DNA from: Ciona savignyi
Taxonomy: Eukaryota; Chordata; Ascidiacea; Phlebobranchia; Cionidae
Assembly (NCBI GenBank): GCA_000149265.1
Contig: CH002606.1
Coordinates: 201,402-265,401 of the forward strand
Direction of reading: 5' to 3'
DNA: 64,000 nt
A model generated the notes under the pieces. That model was not told the DNA's origin. It saw only the letters and a program-made list of their open reading frames with translations, and searched no databases. How positions within the stretch are numbered: position 1 is the stretch's first letter; each line of letters begins with the position of its first letter. Shown one piece after another: positions 36,621 through 49,500 of the stretch. Position numbers and translations under genes: made by a program.

Positions 36621-37664
36621 TCTTTATTCGTTTAGCATAAAGGATCAAGTTGGACGTCATTAAAAACACATTTTCCAACAGCAAGAAAAAGATGCCTCTT
36701 TTGCCACTGGAACATCTGCACTGCAAGACAAATGCTACCATGAAACATGGAACACCTTTCGCTATATACAAACTTAAACAAACATTTTTCTTTATATGGA
36801 ACCCAGAATGTATATATTGCCGTTGATCATTTCCAAGTTTAAACTTGTGTGAATATCTTATTTTATGTGTATTGAAACCTTGGCTGTATTTACATACCAA
36901 ATATTGACGTTTTTATTTGGGCGAATAATAACAATAAACGTGAATAGTAAATCGGCTAGTTAATGGAAAAGAATACAAAATGTACTTTAACGGCACTTTA
37001 TTGTTACGATAAATAATAAAATATCCTAGTCAGCGGTATTGTTCTTTTAACACTTATGATTCGGGAACTGGCGTCTAAGTTTCTAGAATTGTTTTCTATT
37101 GCTTGGAATTGAGAAAAGTTATTTTTATCATCGATTTTTTAATGTTTAACGCCGACAAGAAACCACCGAAACAGCGGTTAACTATTTGCTGTGTACCAAC
37201 CCTTGTGTCTTTCGCTTTAAATTCAATTTAAGAATGGGGAGAAGTTAGATTTTTTACCAGCGGACCATACACATTTTGCTTGTGGCTGATTGGATTTCTA
37301 TCCCAGTGGTTGGTGAAATCACAATAAAAGATTTGACATGCTTCTGATAACCGACGCTTTAGGTTAACAAAACAATTGTGGTGTGTTGTATATCCTAAAC
37401 ATAGCTGTCTTTTATCTCATTAATCAATCCACTAGCTTACCACCAGTTTCGATCCTTCGGCCATTGGACTGAAAAGCAAAGCACAAACCGAGCTATTCGA
37501 CCGAACTTGCACATGAATAACGATCAATATAAAATGTTTTAAATACTTGTGGTTTTACAATCCGTGCTGGCATACACGTAGCTGGCAATCTATATTTTTG
37601 TAGGAGCTTGGTTATACAAATCTCACTCTCTACGTCGATGTACAAAGATTCGTTTGTTCAATAA

Positions 37665-37885
37665 ATAACGGCGGTCTGCATGCAGCCGAATGGTTGCATA
37701 GTATCGAAATCAGCAGCTAGCTACTCGGTTATGCCCTTGAGCAAGACACTTAGCGGAAAACGCTCGTTCCCAGTGGACTAATCGGTTCCACTAAAACGTA
37801 AGAAACGTCTCTATCAAATACAACACTTTAATTTCTCCCCTATAATTGGACGGAATACTGGAGCCAGGTCAAATATCCTTGAAAA
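37665..37885 (+). mobile_element. Degenerate SINE
   Basis: Head remnant (gccgaatggttgcatagt, cagctagctactcggtt), then cccttgagcaagacactta and a diverged 3' half. No tail is clear. Confidence 0.55.
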
Positions 37886-38639
37886 ATCCCCTAAACTGAT
37901 ACTCTTGAATAGAACTACCGGTACTACGCAATTATCTTTTTCGTCAATATTGAGTAAAAAATTATATACCATATATATATATTTATATGGGAATTCATTT
38001 CATAACCGTAAATGGAAGAGTGCAAGGGTTTTATCACACCGTCAATCGTCATATTATCTCGCGCACAAAGTGTGGTGGGAATGGCTATTGTAATAGGTTT
38101 TAAATAACGAATACCTGCATTTGTTTAACATATTAAGCGATTTAGCACAAGCAATATTTTTAAATTTCTTGCGCAAGGAAAACCAAATTAATACCTGCAG
38201 GTTTCGATTGAATAAGTATTGAAGTTATTAGCCGATCCGGTGGAACCATTAGTACGCTGTCAAGTTTGCCGAAGTGCATTTGTCGAGTGGTCTTTTAGGC
38301 TTGGTAAGAGGTATACTCTTTGATCTAAGTTTAAATTTATCGACGTAGCTTACCTACCTATGAGTAGTAATAGGAACTTACTTTTGTACGTCACAGTTCC
38401 AGCAGTTTACCAACGGCGTAATAACAATAGGCACATACGTCATATACCACAATACATAACAGCTGATTCGGTAAGGCTAATCGAGCACTGATGTATCAAG
38501 TCTTTAAACATAATTTCAGGTGTATGGTATTACATGCAGCTTTCAAATTTATTCGACTTTGCATGGGAGGTCAGAAGGGACTTCCCTTTTATATAGCCAC
38601 AAACATGTGGTTGGTACTCTTGCGCAGCGCACAGCGAAC

Positions 38640-38835
38640 TAAGGGAGAAAATTAAAATGAGGGAACGTGGGAAGGCTGTAAACTGCACACTAAAATCAAG
38701 ATTATGAAATTAGAGTTAGTTTTAAACTTGGGGCTGGAGTTAGGGTTAGTTCTTGGGGTTGAGATTAGTGTTTAGGGCATGGTTTAAATTAGTTTTCGTA
38801 ATTTTAGTGAACAGTTCCCCTCCTTTCCTTTTTGT
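38640..38835 (+). mobile_element. MITE-like repeat with the same core as 12586-13078
   Basis: The core gttagggttagttcttgggg then gagattagtgtttagggc matches the MITEs near 12.7 kb and the repeats at 56640-56830 and 56390-56600. The outer parts differ (gggagaaaattaaaatgagg and its counterpart), so this is a second subfamily. Confidence 0.6.
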
Positions 38836-39251
38836 AGTGTTGCGAACTAAGAATGAACGTGACTAGGTGACATAAACAATGGCTGCTATTAAAATGTGTA
38901 AAAAGCGTCTTACGTAAAGTGGTTAATGCATTAACAAACTAAGAAAACGATATATTAGACTTAAATATTATAAGCAGTATGAAAATATGTATAATGTGTG
39001 CTAATATGCTGCTACATTGCTGAGAAGTTGTAACAGTCAGAAACGTTAACAAGTGTGCGAAGTTACGGTTCAGATACACTCGCTTCGCTCAGTTGTTGTG
39101 CGAAATGTACTTAGATTACACTCGTAATCCGACCTTTTCGACACCAGTACGTGCTAGCGAGTTGCTGAGACAGGCTTTACGTAGTCGAAAATATTTTGAC
39201 GTTTATTTCAGTCTGTTACAGCTTTCTACTGAAGAGTTACAATTCGAAAGA

Positions 39252-42200
39252 ATGATTTCAAGCATTTATGTTTTTGGGGTTGTGTTCTGTTTGGTGTGTT
39301 ATCTGTTTCGATGGAAAAGTCGGCCCAAGAACTTCCCGCCAGGACCTCTCGGTATTCCCATGCTTGGCGTTGCGCCATTTGCTGGGTCGAAACTGGAAAA
39401 TTATCTCGCTAGCTTTTATAAGAAGTACGGGGGCGTGATGTCCTTCCGACTGGGCCCTAAAGACTGGGTGGTTCTAAATGACTTAGAGGCGATAACACAG
39501 GTTTGATTAAGATATTCATTTTATCCCTAAAAACGCAGGTGAGGACTAGAAAACGCAGGTGATGTTTTCACACGGGCAATCGTCAGACCCCCTTGCGTCC
39601 ATCTTTAGATTACCTAAGCTATTACAGTATGTTGTACATGATAAATACGTGGTGACTGTTTTATTTAAACCATTTGTCTTTTGGATCCGTGCGATGTACG
39701 CTTAGCACGATCCTAAAATCATTTGGGCTTCGACGGATGGACGACCCCAAATGAGTTGACCGGCCGGACAGATGTCCGAAAGTGTAAACGGAAGTTTGAG
39801 CACATTTTTGCGCCTCATATATTCATTTAAAACCATAATTTATTTAATATTATAAAAATGTGTTATCTCTAAGTTCTTATTGTGTCAAAATTCGGTTAAT
39901 TCTTACGCGTGCTGTTGTAGGCGTTTACTAAACAAGGAGAGAGCTTCTCCGGTCGTCCAAAATCCGTCGTCTTTGACCAATTAACCCAAGGTTGCGGGAT
40001 TGTATTTGCAAACGGGGATCGCTGGCAACATCAGCGTCGATTCGTGCTGACTGCGCTGAAACGGTGGGTGCAATTCGCGTTTCCGATATTTATATACTAA
40101 CAGTACGGTCACGCCGTCGTGTTAGTATAGAAATAACATACAGCATGTCCTTTAAAAATATGTCTAGTGATCTTACAATAAGTTTGGATCTTGACTCTTG
40201 ATATCGTTAATTTTTTAATTAATTTGTTGCATCTTAATTTAGTTGACTTAGGTTTACCTGGTACGTCCGTTCTATTTATAAACACATACCAGTTTTATTG
40301 ATTCGACACCATAGCCGATGGCTAGATGTCCTTGAACAAATCACTTTTCTGCGTTTTCCCATTTAGATTAGTAAAACATGAAAATTCTATCCTATGTTAT
40401 TTAATAATAACATACCGTATTTTTAATGACGTGTTTTTAACGACTGTCTGTTTTATCATTTTACCCGATTCTGTGTTACGTTTTGCCTCACTTAATGTTA
40501 TATGTAACGTGTGTTAAAATAATAAACTAAATGTCGAATGTTTTTACAGTTTGGGAATGGGAAAGCGTACCATGGATGCAATTATCAACGAAGAAACAAA
40601 TCGCTTTATCGCTTCAGTCCAATTAGCCGGGGGAACTGTCAGCATACTGGTTTGTAAAGTTTCATAAGGATATGATTAAAGAATATTCATGTTTTATTTA
40701 TCCCCGAAATGGGAAATGTCTTTTCGATAACCTATGATTAGTTACACCGTTAAAAGAATCATAATTTGCATTAAAAATAAGATACTAATCTTCATCCGCG
40801 TGAACGGGAAATCTCAAGGGGCGTCAACACATTCCACACATTAAGGGTTTTGATAGATTTTACGATAGAATAAGTTAAACGCTTGTGTAATGCACAGCAA
40901 AATACTTACAGGACGAGATTCGACGGCTTCAGGCCAATAATACATGCAATTTTCTATCGGGGAAGCACTTTGACTACAAAGATAAGAGATTACAAGCGAT
41001 TATAGACCACAGGTATGGAAGCATACACTAACATTCCGTTTTATATATTGCTAAAGGCGATACAATATACAAGTCTTATTTAATATTTCTAATAATTACC
41101 TTTAAATGACAGACATGACATTTAACGTTACAGGAATATTACTACTTTATACAAATTCGCCATACAAGTCTTATTTAATATTCCTAATAATTACCTTTAA
41201 ATGACAGACATGACATTTAACGTTACAGGAATATTACTACTTTATACAAATTCGCCAATGTGTTCCCAGGCCTACCGGTACCATTGTTGTTTTCTTGCCG
41301 TTTCTTCGATTCATACCACCCTTCAAACAAAAATTTCAAAAAATGGTGGACAGCACAGAGCAAGTCATAGGTATTGTTAAAATTGTTATTAAAACCGTGG
41401 CAAGTCATCTATTTCTCCTGCCAAGCTTTATACCCTCTTTATGCTATTGTCTGTAAATATGCCCGATCTAATAATATGAATTTCGTGGTAGTTGTACAAA
41501 TGTACAATGAAAGGGATTTGTTGGGATGAGATTTGCTCTTAAGCTAGAAAAGCGAGCCTTGGCTTTCTAAACTGGTGATTCTCAAACGCAGGTCCACAGA
41601 CCAGCACTGTCCGCGGTGATTTTTTACTAACATATGATAAAATACGGTTCTTTACAAAATGTAATGTTTCTTTGCACAGCAATCAATAGCAATGCAAAAT
41701 ATCAGGCAAATAAATAATCCTTAACTTTCGCTTGTGTCGTAACAATGATCAATGTTACCGCTGACTGAAAAGAAGTAATGTACATTCTGTTGTAGCGTAT
41801 TCTTCGCACATCTAGTGTCCGGCCCGTTGGTCTAACGGTTAAGTGCGTCGCCTTTCAATCGAAAGGTTGCAGATGCGAAACTGGTCGCTAGCTAATCGGT
41901 TGTGGGCAAGGCACTTTACGGACATTGCCTGAACCTAGCGGATTAATGGGTTCTACCAAATTGAAGGAACATGTCTATCATATACAACACACTGCAATAG
42001 CTCCGGTAACCCGACGATGGGCGCGAGGTAATCTGACGATTGCCCGTGTGTTAACCCCCTCGGTTTTCCCATTCAAGGGGATAAAGATGAATATCCTATC
42101 CTATCCTATCCTAGTTTGATAATCCGGCCGGTTGGTCCAGCGGTTAAGTACGTTAAGTACCATTCAAGGGGATAAAGATGAATATCCTATCCTATCCTAT

Positions 42201-44173
42201 CCTAGTTTGATAATCCGGCCGGTTGGTCCAGCGGTTACGTTGCCTTTCAATCGAAAGGTTGTAGTCGGTTGTGTCCTTGGGCAAGGCACGGACATTGCCT
42301 GAAAACAGTGGATTAATGGGTTCTACCAAATTGAAGGAACGTGTCTATCATATATATATGATGTTGTATACAACACACTGCAATGTGATAACCTCTTTGG
42401 TTTTCCCATTCACGGGGATAAAGATGAATATCCTATCCTATCCTATCCTCCTATAATGGTTTAAGCTGTAAGAGTATAAAGTAGGCAAATACATTATACA
42501 AAACGCCCAATTTACTAATTTCTCATTGTAACACTGCTGGTAGAAACTGCATTAGTTTGTTGCTTGGTATAAAACTATTGAAACAGCAAACTGTATTTCG
42601 CAGATATTATTTCACAAATTGCGGAGAATCACAAACAATCATTGGACGAAAATAACCTCTGTGATTTTATTGACATATTTTTGTCTGATATGAAGAAACA
42701 AAAAGGAGACTTTTTCACGGTAATACTGGGTTACTATTAAACTACAAACTTTGGTGTAGCCTATACATCGAATCTGCAACCTTTCGGTTGAAAGGCGGCG
42801 CACTACACCGCCAGACTAACCGGGCGGTTAGATAGGTGGCGGCATCAAAACTGGTCTATAGTTCTGTTGGTCGGTTCTCGGAAAAGTTATAAAACTGAGT
42901 AGGCCTAACATAATAGCAAACAATTGTGACAAGGCGTTATAGATTAACAATAAACGTTTCAGTCATACCGTACAGGCCACGATATTAAAATAGCATTGAA
43001 TAGATAACGACTGACCCTGCAGCACGGGTGGGTAACTTCTCTAGTCGGCGGTCCAGATGTGGGAAAATAAATTCTTTGGTGGGCCGGATTATTACGTGAA
43101 TAGTATATATCCGATATTTATATTACAAAGCAAAGTTGACTACAGTCTAAATTACAGGGTATTGTTAGTTACAATTTGAGGCTCTCAAAATCCATTCACG
43201 AGCCGGACCCGGCCCGCAGGCCGTATGTTGCCCATCCCTACCCTACAGCTTCATAATATTTCACAAGTTTTTGTGCAAAGTGCATATTTCCTATGCCGCA
43301 GAAATCTGCAATAACCAGTGTATGATTCTGAAATGAAGCACCAGCTGTGTTACAGAAACTTCAGCTTTGTCATCTCATAAGAGACTTATTTGTTGGCGGA
43401 ATAGATACAACGACTGCTGCGTTGGGATGGGGCATTGTGTGCTTGCTTAACTTCCCGGAATGCCAAGACAAAATTCATCAAGAAATCGACCAGATTATCG
43501 GTAAGCTAAACTAGTTAACATACACACGTACAATTTAGGCCATAGCATTAAACACGCTTGGAGTAACCAGGCACGATTAAGAGCACACTGGATTGAACTC
43601 ATATAGGATTTGACCTACCCGGGCCAACACCTAAACCTTTAACAACTATCTTATTAATCGCTATCCTGGTCACCAATTAATCACTATTGTTATATAGGTA
43701 GCGCTGTTCCCAATATGTCACACCAAGAAAAGATGCCGTATCTGCGAGCGTTCATTCAAGAAGTTCACCGTTTTCAAACTATTGCCGGCCTTAATATTCC
43801 CCATTGCGTTACTGAAGATTGCATTCTGTACGGATACCGCATACCAAAAGGCACGCCAGTGATGAGTAATATCTGGTTTGTTCACAACGACCCGGCACAC
43901 TGGCAAGAGCCACAAAAATTTAGACCAGAGCGTCATCTAGACGGTGACGGCAAATTCATTCCGTCAAATCGAGTAATTCCATTCTCAGTGGGCCATCGGA
44001 GTTGCCTGGGCGTGCAGTTGGCGAAGGCGGAGCTGTTTCTGTTTTACGCCGGAGTGTTAAAACATCACGAGTTTCAAGTGGATCCAAACTTTGGTTTACC
44101 GGATTGGAGCCGAGATGACGGCGGTACGCTAAAAACTCCGAAGGATTTTACAGTCTGCATAAAAGAGCGATAA
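39252..44173 (+). CDS. Cytochrome P450, CYP2-type, eight exons
   Basis: Exons 39252-39500, 39921-40063, 40550-40649, 40912-41012, 41270-41370, 42604-42719, 43356-43500 and 43698-44173 join in phase to 476 residues. It starts with a membrane anchor (MISSIYVFGVVFCLVCYLF), then a proline-rich hinge (NFPPGPLGIPMLG), RWQHQRRF (C-helix), the I-helix GGIDTTTA (284-291), ExxR as EVHR (340-343), FRPERHLD, and heme loop PFSVGHRSCLG with Cys421. It would be an ER-bound monooxygenase fed by NADPH-P450 reductase; substrate unknown. The ATG at 39252 is chosen because the anchor follows at once; an in-frame ATG at 39093 adds 53 polar residues. The region before exon 5 carries a 95-bp tandem duplication. A longer exon 5 from 41229 would restore about 13 residues typical of the family but shifts frame. 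A candidate poly(A) signal lies at 44727. Confidence 0.9.
41067..41256. repeat. 95-bp direct tandem duplication in the P450 gene
   Basis: Copies 41067-41161 and 41162-41256 each begin atacaagtcttatttaata and include an acceptor-like acgttacag followed by gaatattactactttat. Only about one base difference is seen, so it is recent or an assembly artefact. Confidence 0.9.
41820..42115 (+). mobile_element. tRNA-derived SINE, full length
   Basis: Head tggtctaacggttaagtgcg, B-box region, ccttgggcaag-like block, caatagctccggtaaccc, then a tail of repeated tccta. It lies in the P450 intron between exons 5 and 6. Confidence 0.9.
42116..42455 (+). mobile_element. Second SINE with an 89-bp duplicated junction
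   Basis: After the first SINE the block cattcaaggggataaagatg ... tccggccggttggtccag occurs twice (from about 42071 and 42160), so the SINE-SINE junction was itself tandemly duplicated. The second SINE then continues to a tccta tail at 42455, with its middle deleted. Confidence 0.8.
42770..42832 (-). mobile_element. SINE head fragment
   Basis: cgaatctgcaacctttcggt and ccagactaaccgggcgg are the reverse complement of the tRNA-like SINE head. Confidence 0.75.
43022..43250. mobile_element. hAT-like MITE remnant
   Basis: Ends gggtgggtaacttctctag and gtatgttgcccatcccta are imperfect inverted repeats, with ggtgggccgga / ccggacccggcccg inside. This is the CAGGGGTGGGC end type of many animal hAT MITEs. 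No clear 8-bp target duplication is seen. Confidence 0.55.
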
Positions 44174-46583
44174 ACTTTGACATAGAAGTTGTATAGAGTC
44201 ACTCCAGCCATCTCTGCTTCACTCCAATCTTGATCCTCGCATGTCAGCGCTTTACCGCATGATTTAATTTGTCGTACCGACATAATTGGCTGCTGGCGAC
44301 ATCGTTCCAAGAAAATTCCAAGAAACAAAGGAATCTCTAAAAGACGAACGGCTGTCTAAATTCACGATGCGATCAACGCGACCCGGGAAAACGTTTAAAT
44401 CCAGCGCGCAATTATATTCTATTGTACGGAGCGCAACATTATCTATTGTGCGTGTTTTAGATACTTTACATCGCTTTTTTTTTCCTTGGAGCAAAATTGC
44501 ATATAAAAGACCTTATGTCATGAGATAGACACACAGACCTAGAGATCTAGGCTTACAGTACTGTGTTTACAAATCCAGAGTCTGTAGAGCCTAGGCTCTT
44601 GTGTTCTCGAGGGTGGGTATACGCTTAACGTACCCTGCAGTCCGTCCCCATTTATAAAACTACGTAGCCGGTTATGCTTATGCATTATTTTACTCGTACC
44701 GTTGCGCTTATCGGACCCAATTAAATAATAAAGCAAAACTGCTACCCGTTTACCGTGTTAGATGTAATTAATTAGTTATTCAATAGGCATGTCCGGCCCG
44801 TTGGTCTAGCGGTTAAGTGCGTCGCCTTTTAACCGAAAGGTTGCATGTGCGAAACTGGTCGCTAGCTAGTCGGCTGTGTCCTTGGGCAAGGCACTTTGCG
44901 GACATTTCCTGAACCCAGCGGATTAATGGGTTCTACCAAATTGAAGGAACGTGTCTATCATATACAATACACTGCAATAGCTCCGGTAACCCGACGATGG
45001 GCGCAGGGTGATCTGATGATTGTCCGTGTGATAACCCCCTTGGTTTTCCCAATCACGGGGATAAACATGAATATCTTCTCCCATTTTGTTCTTGCAAATC
45101 AGTCCACTTGAGATTACCCAAAGAGATTGTTTTCAGACTTGACAACCCTTATTTTCTAACTTTGCTACCGTAGTTCTGACCAACCGTTAAAATTCACGTA
45201 CGTTATGTTATTTCGATGCTTGTGAACTAAAGGGCGAGAACAAACGTATTGTTCATTTTCCATCTGTTTAATAACGTACACTACTGTTAGTCAATCGATA
45301 AATGACATATTGAAACTATATACTGTCTTAATTCGAATATTTGTTTTAACACACCGTTTAACCTTGGCCTATTTTGATAGTAAGCAATAACCCACAGTCA
45401 CAAGTAAACAGGTTAGGTTTGTAGCAGGGCTCTGTTTTTAGCGGGTTTTAACCGGAGTAAAAGAAGGGTGAACATAGGTTAAGTGGTTTTAACCGGAGTA
45501 AAAGAAGGGTGAACATAGGTTAAGTATTTTATTGGGTATTTACGCAAGGTGCAGCAAGGAAGAGCGCTGTACACAAGAGGCATAGCTTAGGTAGGTATAG
45601 GTAAAGGTATGAGAGAGCAGCTAGTCTAAGGGTAGACTAACTAAAATGCTCTTTGATATTACGAAATCTTATACAGTTTATATAAGACACATTACAGGAA
45701 ACACATGTTGTATACACGAGGCGTGGACGTGTTAAACAGAAAACCCACGGGAAATAATTCATCGACTGATGTCGAAAACAGGAAATTAATCGCGACTCCC
45801 CATGCATACAATATGGACACATGGCATGGCGCAATCTAGTTGTTAAAATATATAATATTACAATTATAAACGTGTGGGATTCCCACAGGTTACACAAGGC
45901 ACAAAGGAGGCTTAGAACGAAGTTGAATGTTTTAGGAAAGTTGTTTTTACAAATGACATGAGCAGGTAAATCTCGTAGTTCATGTTTAACACGTAGCTCT
46001 CACTCGCAGTTTGGTTAACGATTTCGTTAAATATTTATCGACTGGAAATAGTTTAAGAAATTAGCGGATTTAAAATTAGATCTTGTTATTGTTTAGTATT
46101 ACTTAATTTTTTACTAAAATAAATACTTTTTAATTCAGTCAATTTCACATAAACTAAAACTTCACGAAGTAAACATATACAAATTATTACATGAACCATA
46201 TAAATTATTTTAAGAACAATACAAATTATTGCAAACAGTTATAAAATATACACATTATTGCATAAGCAAAACAAGTTATTGCATTAGGGATTTACAGACT
46301 ATATTAATTGCAGTTAAATACAGTAGTAATAAGATAAGATGATAAAACAAACTGTTTGGCAAATCTTCAGATTAATATTAAATTCTGGGATTCTCTAAAC
46401 TATATACTTTTTTTTACCTAGCCAAGTTTGGAATTCGTGATGGGTTTGTCACTTAGAGTATTTTTTGTATAGAATTAATATATGAATCGGTCACGTTACC
46501 ATACGGTCACACAACCGTACGACCTGACTATTATGACCGACTGTGACCCTATGGATGCCCTTTAGTGATATTTTCGCCATGCT
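44174..46583. other. Intergenic, no gene recognised
   Basis: Contains one SINE (44793-45082, +) and a 41-bp direct duplication at 45444-45525 (accggagtaaaagaagggtg repeats). The rest is AT-rich without a supported exon. Confidence 0.5.
44793..45082 (+). mobile_element. tRNA-derived SINE, full length
   Basis: Head tggtctagcggttaagtgcg, B-box-like ggttgcatgtgcgaaactgg, ccttgggcaaggcactttgc, caatagctccggtaacccga and tail aaacatgaatatctt. It is close to the family consensus. Confidence 0.9.
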
Positions 46584-49500
46584 TTAACACTGTTTTAACA
46601 AATTTACACTCTGATAATTTTGTTTTGGAAATCTGTGAGCATCTTGGGTTGGAAAACCACAACAATCAACTTTCTTCAGCGAACAGGGTTGTTCCTGAGC
46701 TTCGGTGAATCTTTCCAAAGCTTTTCTAATGCTCTTGGCCACAAATTTTGGGTTATACCCAAGATTCCCTAAAAATAAATGTGATGGGTCGTTTGTATCC
46801 CATAAGTCATCAAGGGAAATAAAAAAATAAGAACAATTATAGATCTTTGAATTTGATAGTACTATGTCGGACCGATCAGCCTCATGGGTTGGTCATTTGC
46901 CCTTCAGCTGAATGATTGCAGTTTCGAAACACGTCACTAGCTAGCCTGATGTGTCCTTGGGCAAGGCACTTAACGGATATTGCCCGAACCTAGCGGAATA
47001 TTGGGTTCTACCAATTTAAAGCAATGTATAAATCATACACACTGCAAGAACTCTGGTAACTCAACGGTGGGCACGAGGTGATCTGACGATTGTCTGTGTG
47101 TTAAACCTCTTTTATTTTACCATTTACGGTGATAAACACAATTATTCTATTCTATTCTATTCTACTGCAAATTTAAACTTAAACAGATAAATTTAAATTT
47201 TCAGGTAAAGGCTCTGTTGATAAAACTTCAAGAGGGTAAGGGATAAAATTTATCCTAAATACAGGGTGAATAACCTAATATAGGAAGCTACTGTGTGGTG
47301 TCAGCAATGGTAACATAACGAGACTAGATTAAAATGTACCCGGATGGATTTTATTTGAAAAATCCATTTAAATCCACTGGATCTATGTGCTAATTGCGAT
47401 GTCCAAAGACACGACCAAAAAATGGTCGGGGTAAAGATCGAACCAGAACCTGTATGCCCCTAACCCTGATCTTTATCCATTAGACCATGCATCTGAACCT
47501 TTTCTAGCTTAATGGCTTGTGTGATCGAAGCTGGCTGATCAGTTGTGTCCTTGGACAAGACACGTAGCATGCATTATTGCGGTGGATTAGTGGGTTCTAA
47601 CAAAACCAAAAGAATGTCACAATCATACACAAGGAACTGCAATAGCCGCAATAACCCGACGGTGGTTTCAAGGAAATCTCACGATTTCCTCTGTGATTAT
47701 TCATTCACAGAAATAAACATGAATATAATAATCCAAAGATTAAACCTACCGGTTCCAATGGCAGGAATAGCCAAAGATCGAATCTTGCGGCTTACACACT
47801 CCTGCAATATTTCAAATATCTTATTCTCTATATCCCCAACTTGTTGCAAGCTGACATGAAACACGGTTTTGACGGCTGACATATTCCCACCACTGGTGAC
47901 ACGCAAGGTTTTGCTTATCACTGAACCCTCAGTTGCAATCTCAGTCTCAAGTATTTTCCCACCATCCTCCAGTATGGAACATGTTAAGGGGTCTGTAAAG
48001 ATATAAAGGGTGGCAATACAGTTTAATATAAGTTTATGGCTTATATCCACTAACTGTATTTTAAAACACCAATGTTTTAACTAGATAAATATAACTGAGT
48101 ACCCACAAGTATGTAAATAAACCAACCATTTACATATTGTATAGCACCAGCTACTCGACTTTTAGAGCATTAGGTGTCTTACGATACCCAGGGATAAAGC
48201 CTGGCTTCACACCCACGAGGATATAAATAAACCAACCATCCATACACTGTAATAGCTCCAGCAACTGGACTGTGGAAGTGGCTTTCTATTTGTTAATTTA
48301 TTGTAGAAATTTCTATCTTTTTAGCAACAATTATGTAATTTAACCAATCATCAACACTATCATACAATTGTCCCATTAACTAGGCACACAGGGTGTCCAA
48401 AGATAAATATTACTGACTTGAGTCCAGTCGGTAATTAGAACCACAGCTATTAACAAAGCCTTCAGATCTCATCGATGTAATGTCACCACGCAGCACACGC
48501 ACTTCAAGATAATTAATCCTGGTGGTTTCGGTCTTGAAGATTTCCTTGCAGAACTACAAAATTGGATAATTATTCAGACAACTACTACTAAGTGTCATGA
48601 CGAAAAACGCTACAAAGTAGCTAGCGGGTCATAGAATCTGATGATTCCCTGTGTTTTGGGATAGGATAGGATATTAATGTTTTTCCCCATAAATGGGAAA
48701 ACCAAGGGGGTTAACACACAGGCAATCGTCAGATCACCTTGCACCCACCGTCGTGTAGCGTTTTGATAGTTTGTTTGGTTCTTTTGTTGCTACCTGTACT
48801 AATTTGTCACTCTCGCAATCCAGACTCCATCACGGAAGGTTCTTTTATTGTTGACCAAATGCAGATACAATGAAACACGCATTCATGATTAATTCATTAA
48901 ATGCGGGCACGACTTGATAAACACTAAACTTGGCTTCTCTGCATGTTTACTGCAGGAGCCATGGTTCTAAACTGTTTTTATATTAATTCATGTTTGCAAA
49001 ACAAAGAGGCATGGCATTATGTGAGAGATATGAAGTCCAGGAAGTGTTTGACCTTGCGGCCGCGTTAAAGCGGTTTAACAACCGTGTGAAGGGGAAGTCA
49101 CATGGAACTAAAGTTAACACGCGGTACATATTGAATAATGACAAAAACACGGAATTCCTACACACCTTGCCTTCCCCGAAAAACTGTTTTAAATTTTGTA
49201 AACCATTAATCCAATATGATGTCTAGAAATCATTGTAGGAAATTCGTGGCGACGATACATACGATAATGGCAAACAAGTCCAACTTGTATCATAGTAGAA
49301 CATCGAGAAAAACTGGAAACGGGGTTTATTTAAGTTGAATTCTTGGAACTTCAGCTTGGGGATATCTTTGAAGTTCGGTCTTTACAATATAGAGCTCTCA
49401 AATGTAATGTTGGTCAATCGTTCCTTGGGCGATATAAATAGTCGGTCTCGTGGCCCAAGCAAAATAATCCAGACATGCCGACATAAGCGTAGCTGGTTGT

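Larger units (their letters stand above)
34895..39250. other. Gene-poor stretch with repeat fragments
   Basis: No gene is supported. Contents seen: SINE remnants near 34915-35050, the - strand tRNA-like piece near 35370, a LINE 3' end at 35786-35918, SINE pieces at 36480-36620 and 37670-37880, and a MITE-like repeat at 38640-38830. Open frames at 35547-35807 (+) and 36571-36900 (-) show no recognisable domain and are left out. Confidence 0.5.

Noticed and set aside
36571..36900. 109-codon - strand frame
   Set aside because: Low-complexity, no domain, overlaps a SINE fragment, no splice context.
39093..39251. Upstream in-frame ATG for the P450
   Set aside because: The added 53 residues are polar and would bury the membrane anchor that starts at 39252.
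41925..42119. Open frames starting MPEPSGLMGSTKLKE and similar ones at 42271, 44896, 52312 and 62378 (-)
   Set aside because: They recur in every SINE copy and are translations of the SINE body.
47545..47859. 104-codon + strand frame opposite the macrodomain exon
   Set aside because: Antisense shadow of the macrodomain exon plus SINE sequence.
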